A DNA stretch of 35,524 nt, from assembly GCF_900111095.1 (NCBI RefSeq), contig NZ_FOGB01000024.1, forward strand, positions 1 to 35,524, read 5' to 3'. The notes below the pieces were generated by a model. That model saw nothing but the letters and a program-made list of their open reading frames with translations. It was not told the origin of the DNA and made no database searches. Positions within the stretch are counted from its first letter, which is position 1. Every line of letters begins with the position of its first letter. A program made the translations under genes and the position numbers. This document shows positions 25,525 through 33,381 of the stretch, piece by piece. Source of the stretch: Amphritea atlantica (GTDB lineage Bacteria; Pseudomonadota; Gammaproteobacteria; Pseudomonadales; Balneatricaceae).

Positions 25525-26997
25525 ATGTTGATGAAATTTAAAGTGCGCGGTGGCGTACACGCGGATGAGCGCAAAGAGCAGAGCACAGAGACACCGATCC
25601 GGGTATTGGGTATACCGCCGCTGCTATCGATCCCTCTCAGCCAGCACGCAGGTCTGCCCGCGAAACCGATTGTTGCAGAGGGACAGCTTGTCCTCAAAGG
25701 CGAGCTGATCGGTACCACGGCGGGTGACCGCTCGGCATCAATCCATGCGCCAACATCGGGAAAAGTACTGGGTATCGGTCGGATTCAGGCGCCTCACCCG
25801 TCACTGCTGAGTTACGATGCGATCCATATTGAGCCGGATGGACTGGATACGGTCTATGTTCCTGAGAACCCCATCGACCCGCAACAGCTGAGTGCTGAAG
25901 CGATTGCCGACCTGGTGGATGGCGCCGGGATTGTCGGTCTGGGGGGCGCGACCTACCCTGCAGCACTGAAACTCAAAGCCGGATCGCGACAGAATGTTCA
26001 CACCCTGATTCTGAATGGCAGTGAGTGTGAGCCCTACCTCACCTGTGACGATATGCTGATGCGCGAGCGCGCCGCTGAGATTATCAGTGGTGCCCAGCTG
26101 ATTCTCAAAGCGATTAACGCCAAACAGGTTATTGCCGGTATTGAGGACAACAAACCGCAAGCGATCAGAGCGATGCGGGAAGCGGCCCAGACACACGACA
26201 ATGTTGAGATCAGGGTGATTCCAACCCGCTATCCGATGGGTTCAGCCAAACAGCTGATCAAAGTGATCACCGGTCGCGAGGTACCCACGGGCGGGCGCAG
26301 TTCAGATATTGGCGTGTTGGTTCACAACGTCGCTACCTCCTTTGCGGTACATCAGGCGATCTATCAGGCCCGTCCCCTGATCTCCCGGGTGGTGACACTT
26401 TCGGGACAGGCACTGGCAACACCGCAAAATGTCGAGGTGCTGATCGGCACCCCGGTACAGTGGCTGCTGGAGCAGTGCGACGGGCTGGTCTCAACGCCAG
26501 CACGGATGCTGATGGGCGGACCGATGATGGGACAGATTTTGCCCAATACTGGTGTGCCTATCACCAAAGGGGCAAGCGCAATTCTGGCATTGACAGAAGA
26601 GGAGATTAACTCAGCTGAGGTATCCCCCTGCATCCGTTGTGGCAGCTGTGTCCAGGCCTGCCCCATGGGCCTGCTACCGCTGGAGATGGCCCGCCACTCC
26701 CGGGCAGATGATTATGATGGCGCCAACGAGTTCGGCCTGAAAGACTGCATTCTGTGTGGCTCCTGTGCCTATGTCTGCCCCTCCCATATCCCCCTGGTGC
26801 ATTATTTCCAGTTTGCCAAAGGCAAGCATCGGGAGAATCAGATTCAGACCAGAAAAGGGGAATATACCAAATCACTGTCTGAGGCACGCATGGCACGGCA
26901 GGAAAAAGAGGCTGCAGCGAAAGCCGCTGCTAAAGCGGAAAAGGCAGCGAAAGCGGAAGCCCGCAAGAAAGCTAAAAGTCAAGTTGAGAAGGTCTGA
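25525..26997 (+). CDS. rnfC: RnfC, NADH-binding subunit of the Rnf complex
   Basis: About 490 aa with the N-terminal KFKVRGGVHADERK motif, a flavin/NADH-binding middle (LNGSECEPYLTCDD, GGRSSDIGVLVHNVAT) and two [4Fe-4S] motifs, CIRCGSCVQACP and CILCGSCAYVCP. It ends in a Lys/Ala-rich tail, as in many RnfC. It oxidises NADH. The start could be the ATG at 25525 or the one at 25531; the ribosome-binding site is weak for both and the gene begins 5 bp after rnfB, so translation is probably coupled. A longer frame upstream of 25525 would lie inside rnfB. Confidence 0.94.
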   Translation: MLMKFKVRGGVHADERKEQSTETPIRVLGIPPLLSIPLSQHAGLPAKPIVAEGQLVLKGELIGTTAGDRSASIHAPTSGKVLGIGRIQAPHPSLLSYDAIHIEPDGLDTVYVPENPIDPQQLSAEAIADLVDGAGIVGLGGATYPAALKLKAGSRQNVHTLILNGSECEPYLTCDDMLMRERAAEIISGAQLILKAINAKQVIAGIEDNKPQAIRAMREAAQTHDNVEIRVIPTRYPMGSAKQLIKVITGREVPTGGRSSDIGVLVHNVATSFAVHQAIYQARPLISRVVTLSGQALATPQNVEVLIGTPVQWLLEQCDGLVSTPARMLMGGPMMGQILPNTGVPITKGASAILALTEEEINSAEVSPCIRCGSCVQACPMGLLPLEMARHSRADDYDGANEFGLKDCILCGSCAYVCPSHIPLVHYFQFAKGKHRENQIQTRKGEYTKSLSEARMARQEKEAAAKAAAKAEKAAKAEARKKAKSQVEKV

Positions 26998-27002
26998 GCA
27001 CT

Positions 27003-28061
27003 ATGATGATTTCATCCCCCCATGCGCATGATCGCAGCTCTGTCGAAAGAACGATGTATCTGGTCTGCTTTGCACTACTCCCCGCAACACTGCTGGGGTT
27101 TTATCTGTTTGGCTGGCCTGCCATCAACCTCTGGGTTCTCTGTATTGCCTCAGCAATGGCGGGTGAACTGCTATGTTTATCACTGGCGGGTAAACGCTTA
27201 AGTGCAGCCCTGGATGGTTCGGCCATACTCACCGGCTGGATTATCGCGATGACCCTCCCCCCATGGGGTCCCTGGTGGCTGGCGGTTACCGGCACGCTGT
27301 TTGCCATTGTCATTGGCAAACATCTCTACGGAGGACTGGGACAAAATCTGTTTAACCCCGCCATGCTGACCCGGGTCGGACTGCTGATTTCCTTCCCTCT
27401 GGAGATGACCACCTGGGCCAATGTTAATCCTATAACTAATGCAACCGCTCCCGGCTTTATTGAAGGCCTGGAGATCACCTTTGTGGCAGCGCCCCTGAGT
27501 GATGCGCTCACCGGTGCCACGGCACTGGGCCATGTAAAAACCGCGCTGACCGCTTCCATTCCTTCCACTGTTTCGGTGGCGGAAATTTTCAGTGTAAACG
27601 ACGCGCTGACCGGATTTACCCGTGGCAGTCTGGGGGAGACCTCGGCACTGCTGATGCTGGCAGGTGGCATCTTCCTGATCTGGAAACGGATCATTCAGTG
27701 GTATATCCCGGTTGCCCTGATCGTCACCGTGGCGGCCATGGCAACCCTGTTCAACAGTATCGATGCTGAACGTTACGCCCCGGCGGTTTACCATCTGCTA
27801 TCGGGCGCACTGATGTTTGGGGCCTTCTTTATTGCGACCGACCCGGTCACTTCGCCCTCCAATGTCAAAGGCCAGTTGATCTACGGCATGGGCATCGGTC
27901 TGGTCACTTTTACCATCCGCACCTGGGGTTCCTTCCCAGAGGCTATCGGTTTTGCTGTGCTGTTTATGAATGCACTGACCCCTATTATCGATCGCTACTT
28001 CCGTCCAAGAATCTATGGCTACGACTACAAGGGCGCGCCCCTGAAAGTGGCGAAAGAGTAG
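27003..28061 (+). CDS. rnfD: RnfD, flavinylated membrane subunit of the Rnf complex
   Basis: A 352-aa membrane protein with eight or more hydrophobic helices. The covalent FMN site matches the (S/T)GAT rule in DALTGATAL, with FMN expected on the last Thr. The C-terminal ATDPVTSPSNVKGQLIYG block is typical of RnfD/NqrB. It forms the ion-translocating core with RnfA, E and G. The start is the double ATG at 27003, 6 bp after rnfC. Confidence 0.95.
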   Translation: MMISSPHAHDRSSVERTMYLVCFALLPATLLGFYLFGWPAINLWVLCIASAMAGELLCLSLAGKRLSAALDGSAILTGWIIAMTLPPWGPWWLAVTGTLFAIVIGKHLYGGLGQNLFNPAMLTRVGLLISFPLEMTTWANVNPITNATAPGFIEGLEITFVAAPLSDALTGATALGHVKTALTASIPSTVSVAEIFSVNDALTGFTRGSLGETSALLMLAGGIFLIWKRIIQWYIPVALIVTVAAMATLFNSIDAERYAPAVYHLLSGALMFGAFFIATDPVTSPSNVKGQLIYGMGIGLVTFTIRTWGSFPEAIGFAVLFMNALTPIIDRYFRPRIYGYDYKGAPLKVAKE

Positions 28062-28080
28062 TGATAAAGAGGAGTAAACA

Positions 28081-28752
28081 ATGAAGCCCACCAGAGCGAT
28101 TGCAATCCCCAGCTTTACCCACCGCATCGGTTATCAGGCCGGTTTGCTCGGCGGTATGGCAACCATCATCAGCCTGCTGCTGATCATGGGTGATCAGAGC
28201 ACCCGGGACGATATTCAGCTAAGACTCGAGGAAGACACCCGGGTCATGCTGGATCAGGTACTCCCTGCTGACCTGTATGACAACAACCCGCTGGAGCTGC
28301 GCTACAGTCTCAAAGACAGCCCCTTCCCCGGCCATAACGTCGCCTATCTGGCGACCCGGAATGGCCAGTTGTCCGGCCTTGCCATGGAGGTGGTCGGCAA
28401 GGGTTACAGCGGTGATATCGTATTACTGCTCGGGCTGAATGAGAAAGGCGAAATTACCGGCGTGCGCACCATCAGCCACGCAGAAACCCCTGGACTGGGG
28501 GACAAAATAGAGATTAAAAAGAATGACTGGGTCACCTCTTTTAATGGCTATTCGCTGGAAAACCACTCGGCAACCCAGTGGCAGGTGAAAAAAGATGGCG
28601 GCGATTTCGACCAGTTTACCGGTGCCACCATCACCCCCAGAGCGGTCGTAAAAGCGGTTAAAACCGGCCTGATACATTACAGTCAGCAGCGCGCCACGAT
28701 TGAGGGGCAGCTCAGCGCTGCGATGAGCGCAAATAAGGAGGCTTCAAAATGA
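28081..28752 (+). CDS. rnfG: RnfG, periplasmic flavoprotein subunit of the Rnf complex
   Basis: A 223-aa protein with one N-terminal membrane anchor (about 17-36) and a periplasmic FMN-binding domain. The covalent FMN site is FTGATIT, with Thr as acceptor. The conserved HAETPGLGDKI motif is present. A strong GAGGAG precedes the ATG. Its stop overlaps rnfE by 4 bp (ATGA). Confidence 0.95.
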   Translation: MKPTRAIAIPSFTHRIGYQAGLLGGMATIISLLLIMGDQSTRDDIQLRLEEDTRVMLDQVLPADLYDNNPLELRYSLKDSPFPGHNVAYLATRNGQLSGLAMEVVGKGYSGDIVLLLGLNEKGEITGVRTISHAETPGLGDKIEIKKNDWVTSFNGYSLENHSATQWQVKKDGGDFDQFTGATITPRAVVKAVKTGLIHYSQQRATIEGQLSAAMSANKEASK

Positions 28753-29435
28753 CACAGCAATCCTATGCAGAGATCTGGGCCGACGGGTTGTGGAATAACA
28801 ACGTCGTACTCGGGCAGATGCTGGCACTCTGCCCGCTGATGGCGGTCACCACCACCGCCAGTAACGGACTGGGAATGGGCATCGCCACCCTGGCGGTGAT
28901 GCTGGTCTCCAATATGCTGGTCTCGATGATACGCGGGATTATCACCCCTCAGGTACGGATACCGGTATTTATTCTGCTGATCGCAGCGATGGTGACCCTG
29001 GTGGATATGTTCCTCAACGCCTGGATGCACGAGCTGTATCAGGTACTGGGGCTGTTTATCCCGCTGATCGTCACCAACTGCGCCATACTCGGCCGGGTGG
29101 AAAGTTTCGCCTCAAAAAACAATGTCGGCCCATCGATGATCGATGGTCTGGCCATGGGGATCGGCTTTACCTGGGTGCTGGTGCTGCTGGGCGGTATGCG
29201 CGAACTGTTTGGCAGCGGAACCCTGTTTGCCGATGCCTCACTGCTGCTGGGCAACAGTTTCGCATTTATTGAGATGACGATCTTTCCCGATTATGGCGGT
29301 ACCCTGCTGCTGATCCTTCCGCCTGGTGGCTTTATCTGTCTGGGGCTTATTCTGGCAGGCAAGCGGGTCACCGACCGTAAACTGGAAGCACGCAGAAACG
29401 CCATTCAGGGTAGTTTGCAGGAGGAGTCTGCATGA
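28749..29435 (+). CDS. rnfE: RnfE, membrane subunit of the Rnf complex
   Basis: A 228-aa integral membrane protein homologous to RnfA. It shows WNNNVVLGQMLALCPLMAV and LFIPLIVTNCAILGR, the Cys loops that complete the intramembrane Fe-S site. AAGGAGG lies upstream. It overlaps rnfG and rnfH by 4 bp at each end, so the three are translationally coupled. Confidence 0.95.
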   Translation: MTQQSYAEIWADGLWNNNVVLGQMLALCPLMAVTTTASNGLGMGIATLAVMLVSNMLVSMIRGIITPQVRIPVFILLIAAMVTLVDMFLNAWMHELYQVLGLFIPLIVTNCAILGRVESFASKNNVGPSMIDGLAMGIGFTWVLVLLGGMRELFGSGTLFADASLLLGNSFAFIEMTIFPDYGGTLLLILPPGGFICLGLILAGKRVTDRKLEARRNAIQGSLQEESA

Positions 29436-29695
29436 AAGTGTCAATCGCCTACGCCGGAGAAAGCAAACAGCTCTGGTCAGATATTGAGATCGATGACAGT
29501 GCGACGGTAGAAACCGCCATCCAAGCATCTCAGATTCTGGAGCAATGCCCCGAGATCAATCTGAAAACCCAGAAAATCGGCATCTTCGGTAAGCTCACCC
29601 GGTTGAACGCCGCTCTTGAGGAAGGCGACCGGATTGAGATCTATCGCAAAATCATACGCGTATTTGACGAAGACGATGACGATGAGGATGATTAA
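29432..29695 (+). CDS. rnfH: RnfH, small ubiquitin-fold protein
   Basis: An 87-aa protein of the RnfH family (beta-grasp/ubiquitin-like fold) ending in a strongly acidic tail (DEDDDDEDD). Conserved stretches are KIGIFGKLTRLNAALEEGDR and IEIYRKI. It is the usual last gene of nif-type rnf1 operons, its biochemical role being unclear. CAGGAGG precedes the ATG. The last third of this gene and its downstream region are duplicated at 30597-30760. Confidence 0.92.
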   Translation: MKVSIAYAGESKQLWSDIEIDDSATVETAIQASQILEQCPEINLKTQKIGIFGKLTRLNAALEEGDRIEIYRKIIRVFDEDDDDEDD

Positions 29696-29793
29696 TTCCT
29701 GAAGGGCTCAGGGCGTTTTTACCACAGAGGGCACAGAGGGCACAGAGAAAAGAGTTGAACGGGATAGATTTTCAACAGATCTGTTCCCTTTTT
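29607..29793 (+). repeat. Duplicated rnfH 3' region, copy A
   Basis: Codons of the rnfH C-terminus, the downstream GGGCGTTTTTACCACAGAGG, the GGGCACAGAGG-type short tandem repeat and TCTGTTCCCTTTT recur in the same order at 30597-30760 with substitutions. The two copies flank about 800 bp holding a novel gene and a REP hairpin. Confidence 0.85.
29698..29720 (+). terminator. Terminator of the rnf operon
   Basis: Stem CCTGA / TCAGG with a 5-nt loop followed by GGCGTTTTT, immediately after the rnfH stop. In copy B the stem is lost but GGGCGTTTTT remains. Confidence 0.65.
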
Positions 29794-29919
29794 TTTGTTG
29801 TAGACAAAAGATTATTTATGAGAATTGACTCGACACTGATAACAATAACCCTTTCGACCGTTTGTTGTTTAGACCTTCATGAAAAATGTGGGCTTGCACC
29901 GACAGCATAAAGAAATATA

Positions 29920-30444
29920 TTAATAATATTTAGACTTTCTTACCATCACAGGAAAAATTGAAATAAAAACATTTTCTCTGTTATATTTATTATACATAAA
30001 AAGATAATTCAGGAGCTGAGCCACCGCACCGTAAACCTTATATTGAAGAAGCTCGCCCTTTATACCTATACAGACATCATAAGTTTCATAACGTACAATA
30101 TCGTTTCCATACGGCGTATCTTTTAGAAAGTAACCACCCGATTCAACTCGTATCGGTCTAAGTTTCGGTGAAGCCTCCTGCTTTTCTTTTATTCTAACAT
30201 AACTTAATACTTCGCTTTTTTTGTCTACATATTCAAGAGCTATACGCAAATCATCTGGAACATTCTTAAGTACAACCTCATTTTGCTTTCCTTCGTGGGA
30301 GACCTTAAAACGCATTGTATAGATATTTTCCGGGTGCTCTGCTTTACGATAGTAGACAAAACCTAAAATCATTGTTATAAAAACAAGTAAATTAATAAAA
30401 ATTGCGCTATCTAACAAAACATTAATACCATCAAAAATAATCAT
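29920..30444 (-). CDS. Unknown membrane-anchored protein (174 aa)
   Basis: I do not recognise this gene. One hydrophobic segment lies at about residues 12-32 (SAIFINLLVFITMILGFVYY), and the rest is a soluble domain rich in beta-like alternation with many charged residues (about 40-174). Base composition is clearly more AT-rich than the nif/rnf genes, which suggests foreign origin. AAGGG lies about 10 nt before the ATG. It lies between the two copies of the rnfH 3' duplication and next to a REP hairpin. Confidence 0.6.
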   Translation of the reverse strand: MIIFDGINVLLDSAIFINLLVFITMILGFVYYRKAEHPENIYTMRFKVSHEGKQNEVVLKNVPDDLRIALEYVDKKSEVLSYVRIKEKQEASPKLRPIRVESGGYFLKDTPYGNDIVRYETYDVCIGIKGELLQYKVYGAVAQLLNYLFMYNKYNRENVFISIFPVMVRKSKYY

Positions 30445-30469
30445 ATAATAACCCTTTATTAATAGTTAC

Positions 30470-30500
30470 TCGTTCCCACGCTCCCGCGTGGGAATGCATA
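30470..30500 (+). repeat. REP hairpin 5
   Basis: Same palindrome as 187-220 (stem TTCCCACGC / GCGTGGGAA), but here alone: no RAYT lies nearby. It shows the REP family is dispersed around this genome. Confidence 0.88.
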
Positions 30501-30572
30501 CCTCGCTGACCATGCTCCACAAACCTTAAATAATCCAGGCCCGGCATAACCGTTTGCACTGGAGCATCACCA

Positions 30573-30677
30573 ATGCACAACTTCATCCACATTACCTCGC
30601 TTGAAGAGGGCGACCGAATCGAGATCTATCGCAAAATCGTCCGCGTGTTTGATGCAGGTGATGACCACGATAATTAA
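30573..30677 (+). pseudogene. rnfH C-terminal fragment fused to a new 5' end
   Basis: A 34-codon open frame. The first nine residues (MHNFIHITS) are unrelated to RnfH. From Leu10 it reads LEEGDRIEIYRKIVRVFDA, matching the RnfH C-terminus, with a degenerated acidic tail ending in DDHDN. It lacks the beta-grasp core, so it is a duplicated remnant rather than a functional RnfH. The preceding 70 bp show nothing else recognisable. Confidence 0.8.
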
Positions 30678-30760
30678 GCCACCAGGGCGTTTTTACCACA
30701 GAGGGCACAGAGGACATAGAGAAAAGAGTCAGGAGGGGTAAACAGGTCTGTTCCCTTTTA
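30597..30760 (+). repeat. Duplicated rnfH 3' region, copy B
   Basis: Diverged copy of 29607-29793: the rnfH C-terminal codons, GGGCGTTTTTACCACAGAGG, the CACAGAGG tandem and TCTGTTCCCTTTT, all in the same order. The divergence shows this is not a recent event. Confidence 0.85.
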
Positions 30761-30787
30761 CTCTGTGGACGATGCTTAATGGCCTGG

Positions 30788-31171
30788 TTACATCACATAG
30801 TTCGACACTTCGATAAGGTTGCCATCAGGATCTCTAAAATAAACAGATACGATTTTACCCGTTGCACCCGTTCGATTAACCGGCCCTTCAATAACAGGCA
30901 CATTACAAGCCTTCAGATGCGCAATAACCTGTTCTACTGGCTGTTTGATAATAAAGCATAGATCGGAACTACCTGACGTAGCCCTGCCCGCTTTAGGCTC
31001 AAACTCCTTACCCAGTTGATGCAGGTTTATTTTCTGACATCCAAAGGATAATGCTACCCGCCCCTCTCCAAAAACAACCTTCTCCATCCCCATAACAGAT
31101 GTATAGAAACCTACAGTTTCATCAATATCCTTAACGGTCAGAACAAGGTGGTCGATTCTTTCTACTTGCAC
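30788..31171 (-). CDS. VOC (glyoxalase/dioxygenase superfamily) protein
   Basis: A 127-aa vicinal-oxygen-chelate protein made of two beta-alpha-beta-beta-beta units. Likely metal ligands are H8 in IDHLVLTV, H51 in INLHQLG and E121 in GNLIEVS. It has the typical YFRDPDGNLIEVS end. The start is GTG, with GGAG about 8 nt upstream. It resembles small VOC proteins often annotated as virulence-associated or glyoxalase-like; the substrate cannot be read from sequence. Its composition is intermediate between the nif genes and the AT-rich neighbours. Confidence 0.85.
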   Translation of the reverse strand: MQVERIDHLVLTVKDIDETVGFYTSVMGMEKVVFGEGRVALSFGCQKINLHQLGKEFEPKAGRATSGSSDLCFIIKQPVEQVIAHLKACNVPVIEGPVNRTGATGKIVSVYFRDPDGNLIEVSNYVM

Positions 31172-31273
31172 AATGACTCCTGATTAATAGAGATATGGCA
31201 CCCAGCGTATGAACGAGCGATGATCCGCAGCTGCACCTGTTAAGTGGCTCTGACTTCCCTGAGATGTTGCAAT

Positions 31274-31579
31274 TTAAGCCCCCTGATAAACCTTAAAGGC
31301 AGTTTCTGCAATTGAGGACGTAAGGAAGTAGGTAATCAAAAAAATAATGATAGGGAAAACCAGCGCAAAACCGGCTTTAAATTCAATAAACTGATGATTG
31401 ACAGCTTTTTTGAACTCTCCATCATATAGTTTTCTTTCTTCACTCCCTCCGGTCTCCTTCATCTCTTTCTGGAACTGGTTATAGTTCCTGAAGCACTCAC
31501 GAAACATATGAATACCGATCGGGATAGCGATTAGCAGTCCTAAGATTAGTCCGATAAGCTGAGGCCAGTGTTCCATCAT
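31274..31579 (-). CDS. Small two-helix membrane protein (101 aa)
   Basis: I do not recognise this protein. It has a hydrophobic segment at about residues 8-27, a charged loop of about 40 residues (FRNYNQFQKEMKETGGSEER), and a second hydrophobic segment at about 69-92. Tandem ATGs form the start, with only a weak GAGCAG upstream. It follows another small membrane protein after 45 bp, and the two may be co-transcribed. It is AT-rich relative to the nif region. Confidence 0.6.
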   Translation of the reverse strand: MMEHWPQLIGLILGLLIAIPIGIHMFRECFRNYNQFQKEMKETGGSEERKLYDGEFKKAVNHQFIEFKAGFALVFPIIIFLITYFLTSSIAETAFKVYQGA

Positions 31580-31624
31580 ATCTGCTCAGTTAACAATCGA
31601 AATCAGCCAGCAGCTTAAGTGTTG

Positions 31625-31927
31625 CTAATACACTGGTGAAAGTACAACTATACATGCCGCAATTATAAATTCGATAAAAAACTGGGTTTGTGGTTTTTTA
31701 CGCACAAGAGATGCTATAAAAAACGACGAACTAAATAAGGCTGAAAATGCAATTACCATGACACAATTCCAGCCCGCAACTCCTACAAACATACGCATTG
31801 AAGCTGCTAATTCCCCTTGGACATCTTTGAATACCGCTCCCAGCCCCATAAGAATTGGGAGGTAAAGCAGCAACATGGTGCTAGCTCTAACCGAAAATGA
31901 CTGCTTACAGTTCCATTTCTGATTCAT
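31625..31927 (-). CDS. Small three-helix membrane protein (about 100 aa)
   Basis: I do not recognise this protein. Three hydrophobic segments lie at about residues 15-32, 45-70 and 80-98, and the C-terminus ends at CIVVLSPVY. The ATG at 31927 is preferred; a GTG five codons upstream is possible, and neither has a convincing ribosome-binding site. Size and topology suggest a small membrane protein that could pair with the adjacent 101-aa protein. Confidence 0.55.
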   Translation of the reverse strand: MNQKWNCKQSFSVRASTMLLLYLPILMGLGAVFKDVQGELAASMRMFVGVAGWNCVMVIAFSALFSSSFFIASLVRKKPQTQFFIEFIIAACIVVLSPVY

Positions 31928-32045
31928 ATTTATCAAGGACACTTAAAACGTTTTGCTTCTTCTGCACCGGGTCTGGCGCGGGCCGTGCGCTTGCACGGGG
32001 CGTGACAGGGCCGTTTGTTAGTAACTGCAAAATACAACACATTAA

Positions 32046-32228
32046 TTACGATTCTTTCGAAGGTAAGTTTTCTAACACTTTACAGAACTCTCGATTTGCA
32101 GTTCCCTCCCCTTCATAAATATACCCAGTATCAAAAAAAGTGGTTCCGCCTTCAGATTTTATTTGAATACCCCAGCAACCGTGCTTTTCGTCTGGGTTTT
32201 CTATAATTTCTACGATTAGTTTTGTCAT
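32046..32228 (-). CDS. Small hypothetical protein (60 aa)
   Basis: I do not recognise this protein. It encodes 60 residues starting MTKLIVEIIENPDEKHG, with alternating hydrophobic/charged residues that suggest a small beta-rich or mixed domain, then GTTFFDTGYIYEG. An AAAGGAC lies about 9 nt before the ATG, and the start lies about 20 bp past an attC-like hairpin, as in integron cassettes. No Cys cluster or membrane segment. Confidence 0.6.
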   Translation of the reverse strand: MTKLIVEIIENPDEKHGCWGIQIKSEGGTTFFDTGYIYEGEGTANREFCKVLENLPSKES

Positions 32229-32244
32229 TTCACTGTCCTTTTCT

Positions 32245-32297
32245 GATAACTCTAAAATCAGGTGCGCCGTAGGTATTACCTGGATTTTCTTGTTATG
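32245..32297 (-). other. attC-like hairpin (candidate integron recombination site)
   Basis: The minus strand reads ATAACAAGAAAATCCAGGT, a 14-nt centre, then ACCTGATTTTAGAGTTAT. This forms an outer 5-bp stem with AAC/GTT ends, a 3-nt mismatched spacer and an inner 10-bp stem with one extra-helical base. These are features of attC sites. It lies between the kinase stop and the start of the 60-aa gene. The outer core does not match the full GTTRRRY consensus. Confidence 0.35.
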
Positions 32298-32307
32298 TTA
32301 CGGTAGC

Positions 32308-33381
32308 TCATATATTGCCGTTTATAACTGACAGCATAAAATCTGAAACCGCTTGACTCAATCCATTTTCTGATAGGTTACTCGCACAAAGTCTTGCTAT
32401 TCTCGTTTCATTTCCTGTTGCTAGTCTTCTCCTATATGGCGTAAATTTGAAGCCTCGAGAATTTTTTTCATAGGTGAAATAGAAAAGCTGGTTACTGAAA
32501 TATCCTTGATAATTACCCGTAGAATCTGTTGTCCAGTGCCCGTATAAAGCTATATTTTCCAATGCTCTTCGCATTTCTAATACAGACTGAAATCTTTGAG
32601 TAGGGTCTGCTTTTGTCGCTTTTGAGATAACCTTTCTTATTGAGTTCGGAACGAAGGGCCGATAATCTCTTGTCGCTAATACCTTGTTTTTAGCCTTTAG
32701 TTGCTCAAAGGAATCCTGCCCAATAGCATCTCTGGTTTCTTTTATTAAACCAAGACCATTTATAAGTCTAAATAAAGTCAAACCAACCTGATAAATATCC
32801 GTAAGTACAGAAATATTATTATGTTGAGCCGTTTCTGGAGCCCTGTGTAGTACATATGCATTTGGAGCGGGTGTGGGCTGTAAGTTTGGTGAAACCCCCG
32901 AAATTCCATAATCTGTTAAGATTCCTTCTCTTCTCGGACCTATAAGAATATTTGAAGGTTTTATATCATTATGAAACAAACCTTGCTCATGTAAGTATTC
33001 AAGACCCCTTAATATATCAATAGATATAGCCAGTGCCTGTGTGATCACAAGAAAGTTTGATGGATTTTGCAGGTTTAAAACTGAACCGTTTGGATGATAG
33101 TCCATTGCAATGATGACAATGTTAATACCACTAACTGGAACAACATCTGCATAATGGACATGCACAACGTTTTGATGTTGCAATCTATGTCCTAGTTGAG
33201 CCTCTCTAAGATTTTCAGCAGCAGGAGCCATGCTTTCATCAAGAATTTTTACTGCAACTTCTCTGGAGAGGGTTACATCGAGCGCAAGCCAGACTTCACC
33301 AAAATTTCCCCCGCCAATAAATCTTATCAATTGATATTTATAGAGGTTGTCGCCTGGTTTCAAACTTATCCTTAGACTCAT
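32308..33381 (-). CDS. Ser/Thr protein kinase with C-terminal extension
   Basis: A 357-aa Hanks-type kinase without membrane segment. The Gly-rich loop is GGGNFGEV (23-30), the ATP lysine is K45 (VAVKIL), and the catalytic loop is HNDIKPSN (H137-N138-D139, an HND variant of HRD). The metal-binding DFG is DYG (157-159), and HRAPE is the APE motif. The kinase domain ends near residue 280, and an unrecognised 75-residue extension follows (YGHWTTDSTGNYQGYF onward). The catalytic residues K, D and D are all present, so activity is likely. The start overlaps the upstream 153-aa gene by 4 bp, and AGGAG precedes it, so the two are coupled. Confidence 0.88.
   Translation of the reverse strand: MSLRISLKPGDNLYKYQLIRFIGGGNFGEVWLALDVTLSREVAVKILDESMAPAAENLREAQLGHRLQHQNVVHVHYADVVPVSGINIVIIAMDYHPNGSVLNLQNPSNFLVITQALAISIDILRGLEYLHEQGLFHNDIKPSNILIGPRREGILTDYGISGVSPNLQPTPAPNAYVLHRAPETAQHNNISVLTDIYQVGLTLFRLINGLGLIKETRDAIGQDSFEQLKAKNKVLATRDYRPFVPNSIRKVISKATKADPTQRFQSVLEMRRALENIALYGHWTTDSTGNYQGYFSNQLFYFTYEKNSRGFKFTPYRRRLATGNETRIARLCASNLSENGLSQAVSDFMLSVINGNI

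Noticed and set aside
25284-25718. Minus-strand frame of 144 codons across the rnfB-rnfC junction
   Set aside because: It is opposite two clear rnf genes, has no ribosome-binding site and its product is low-complexity; no support.
31172-31273. Gap after the 101-aa membrane protein considered as an attC site
   Set aside because: It contains TTAACAGGTG and ACGCTGGGTG, but the arms do not pair and no GTT core is in the right place.
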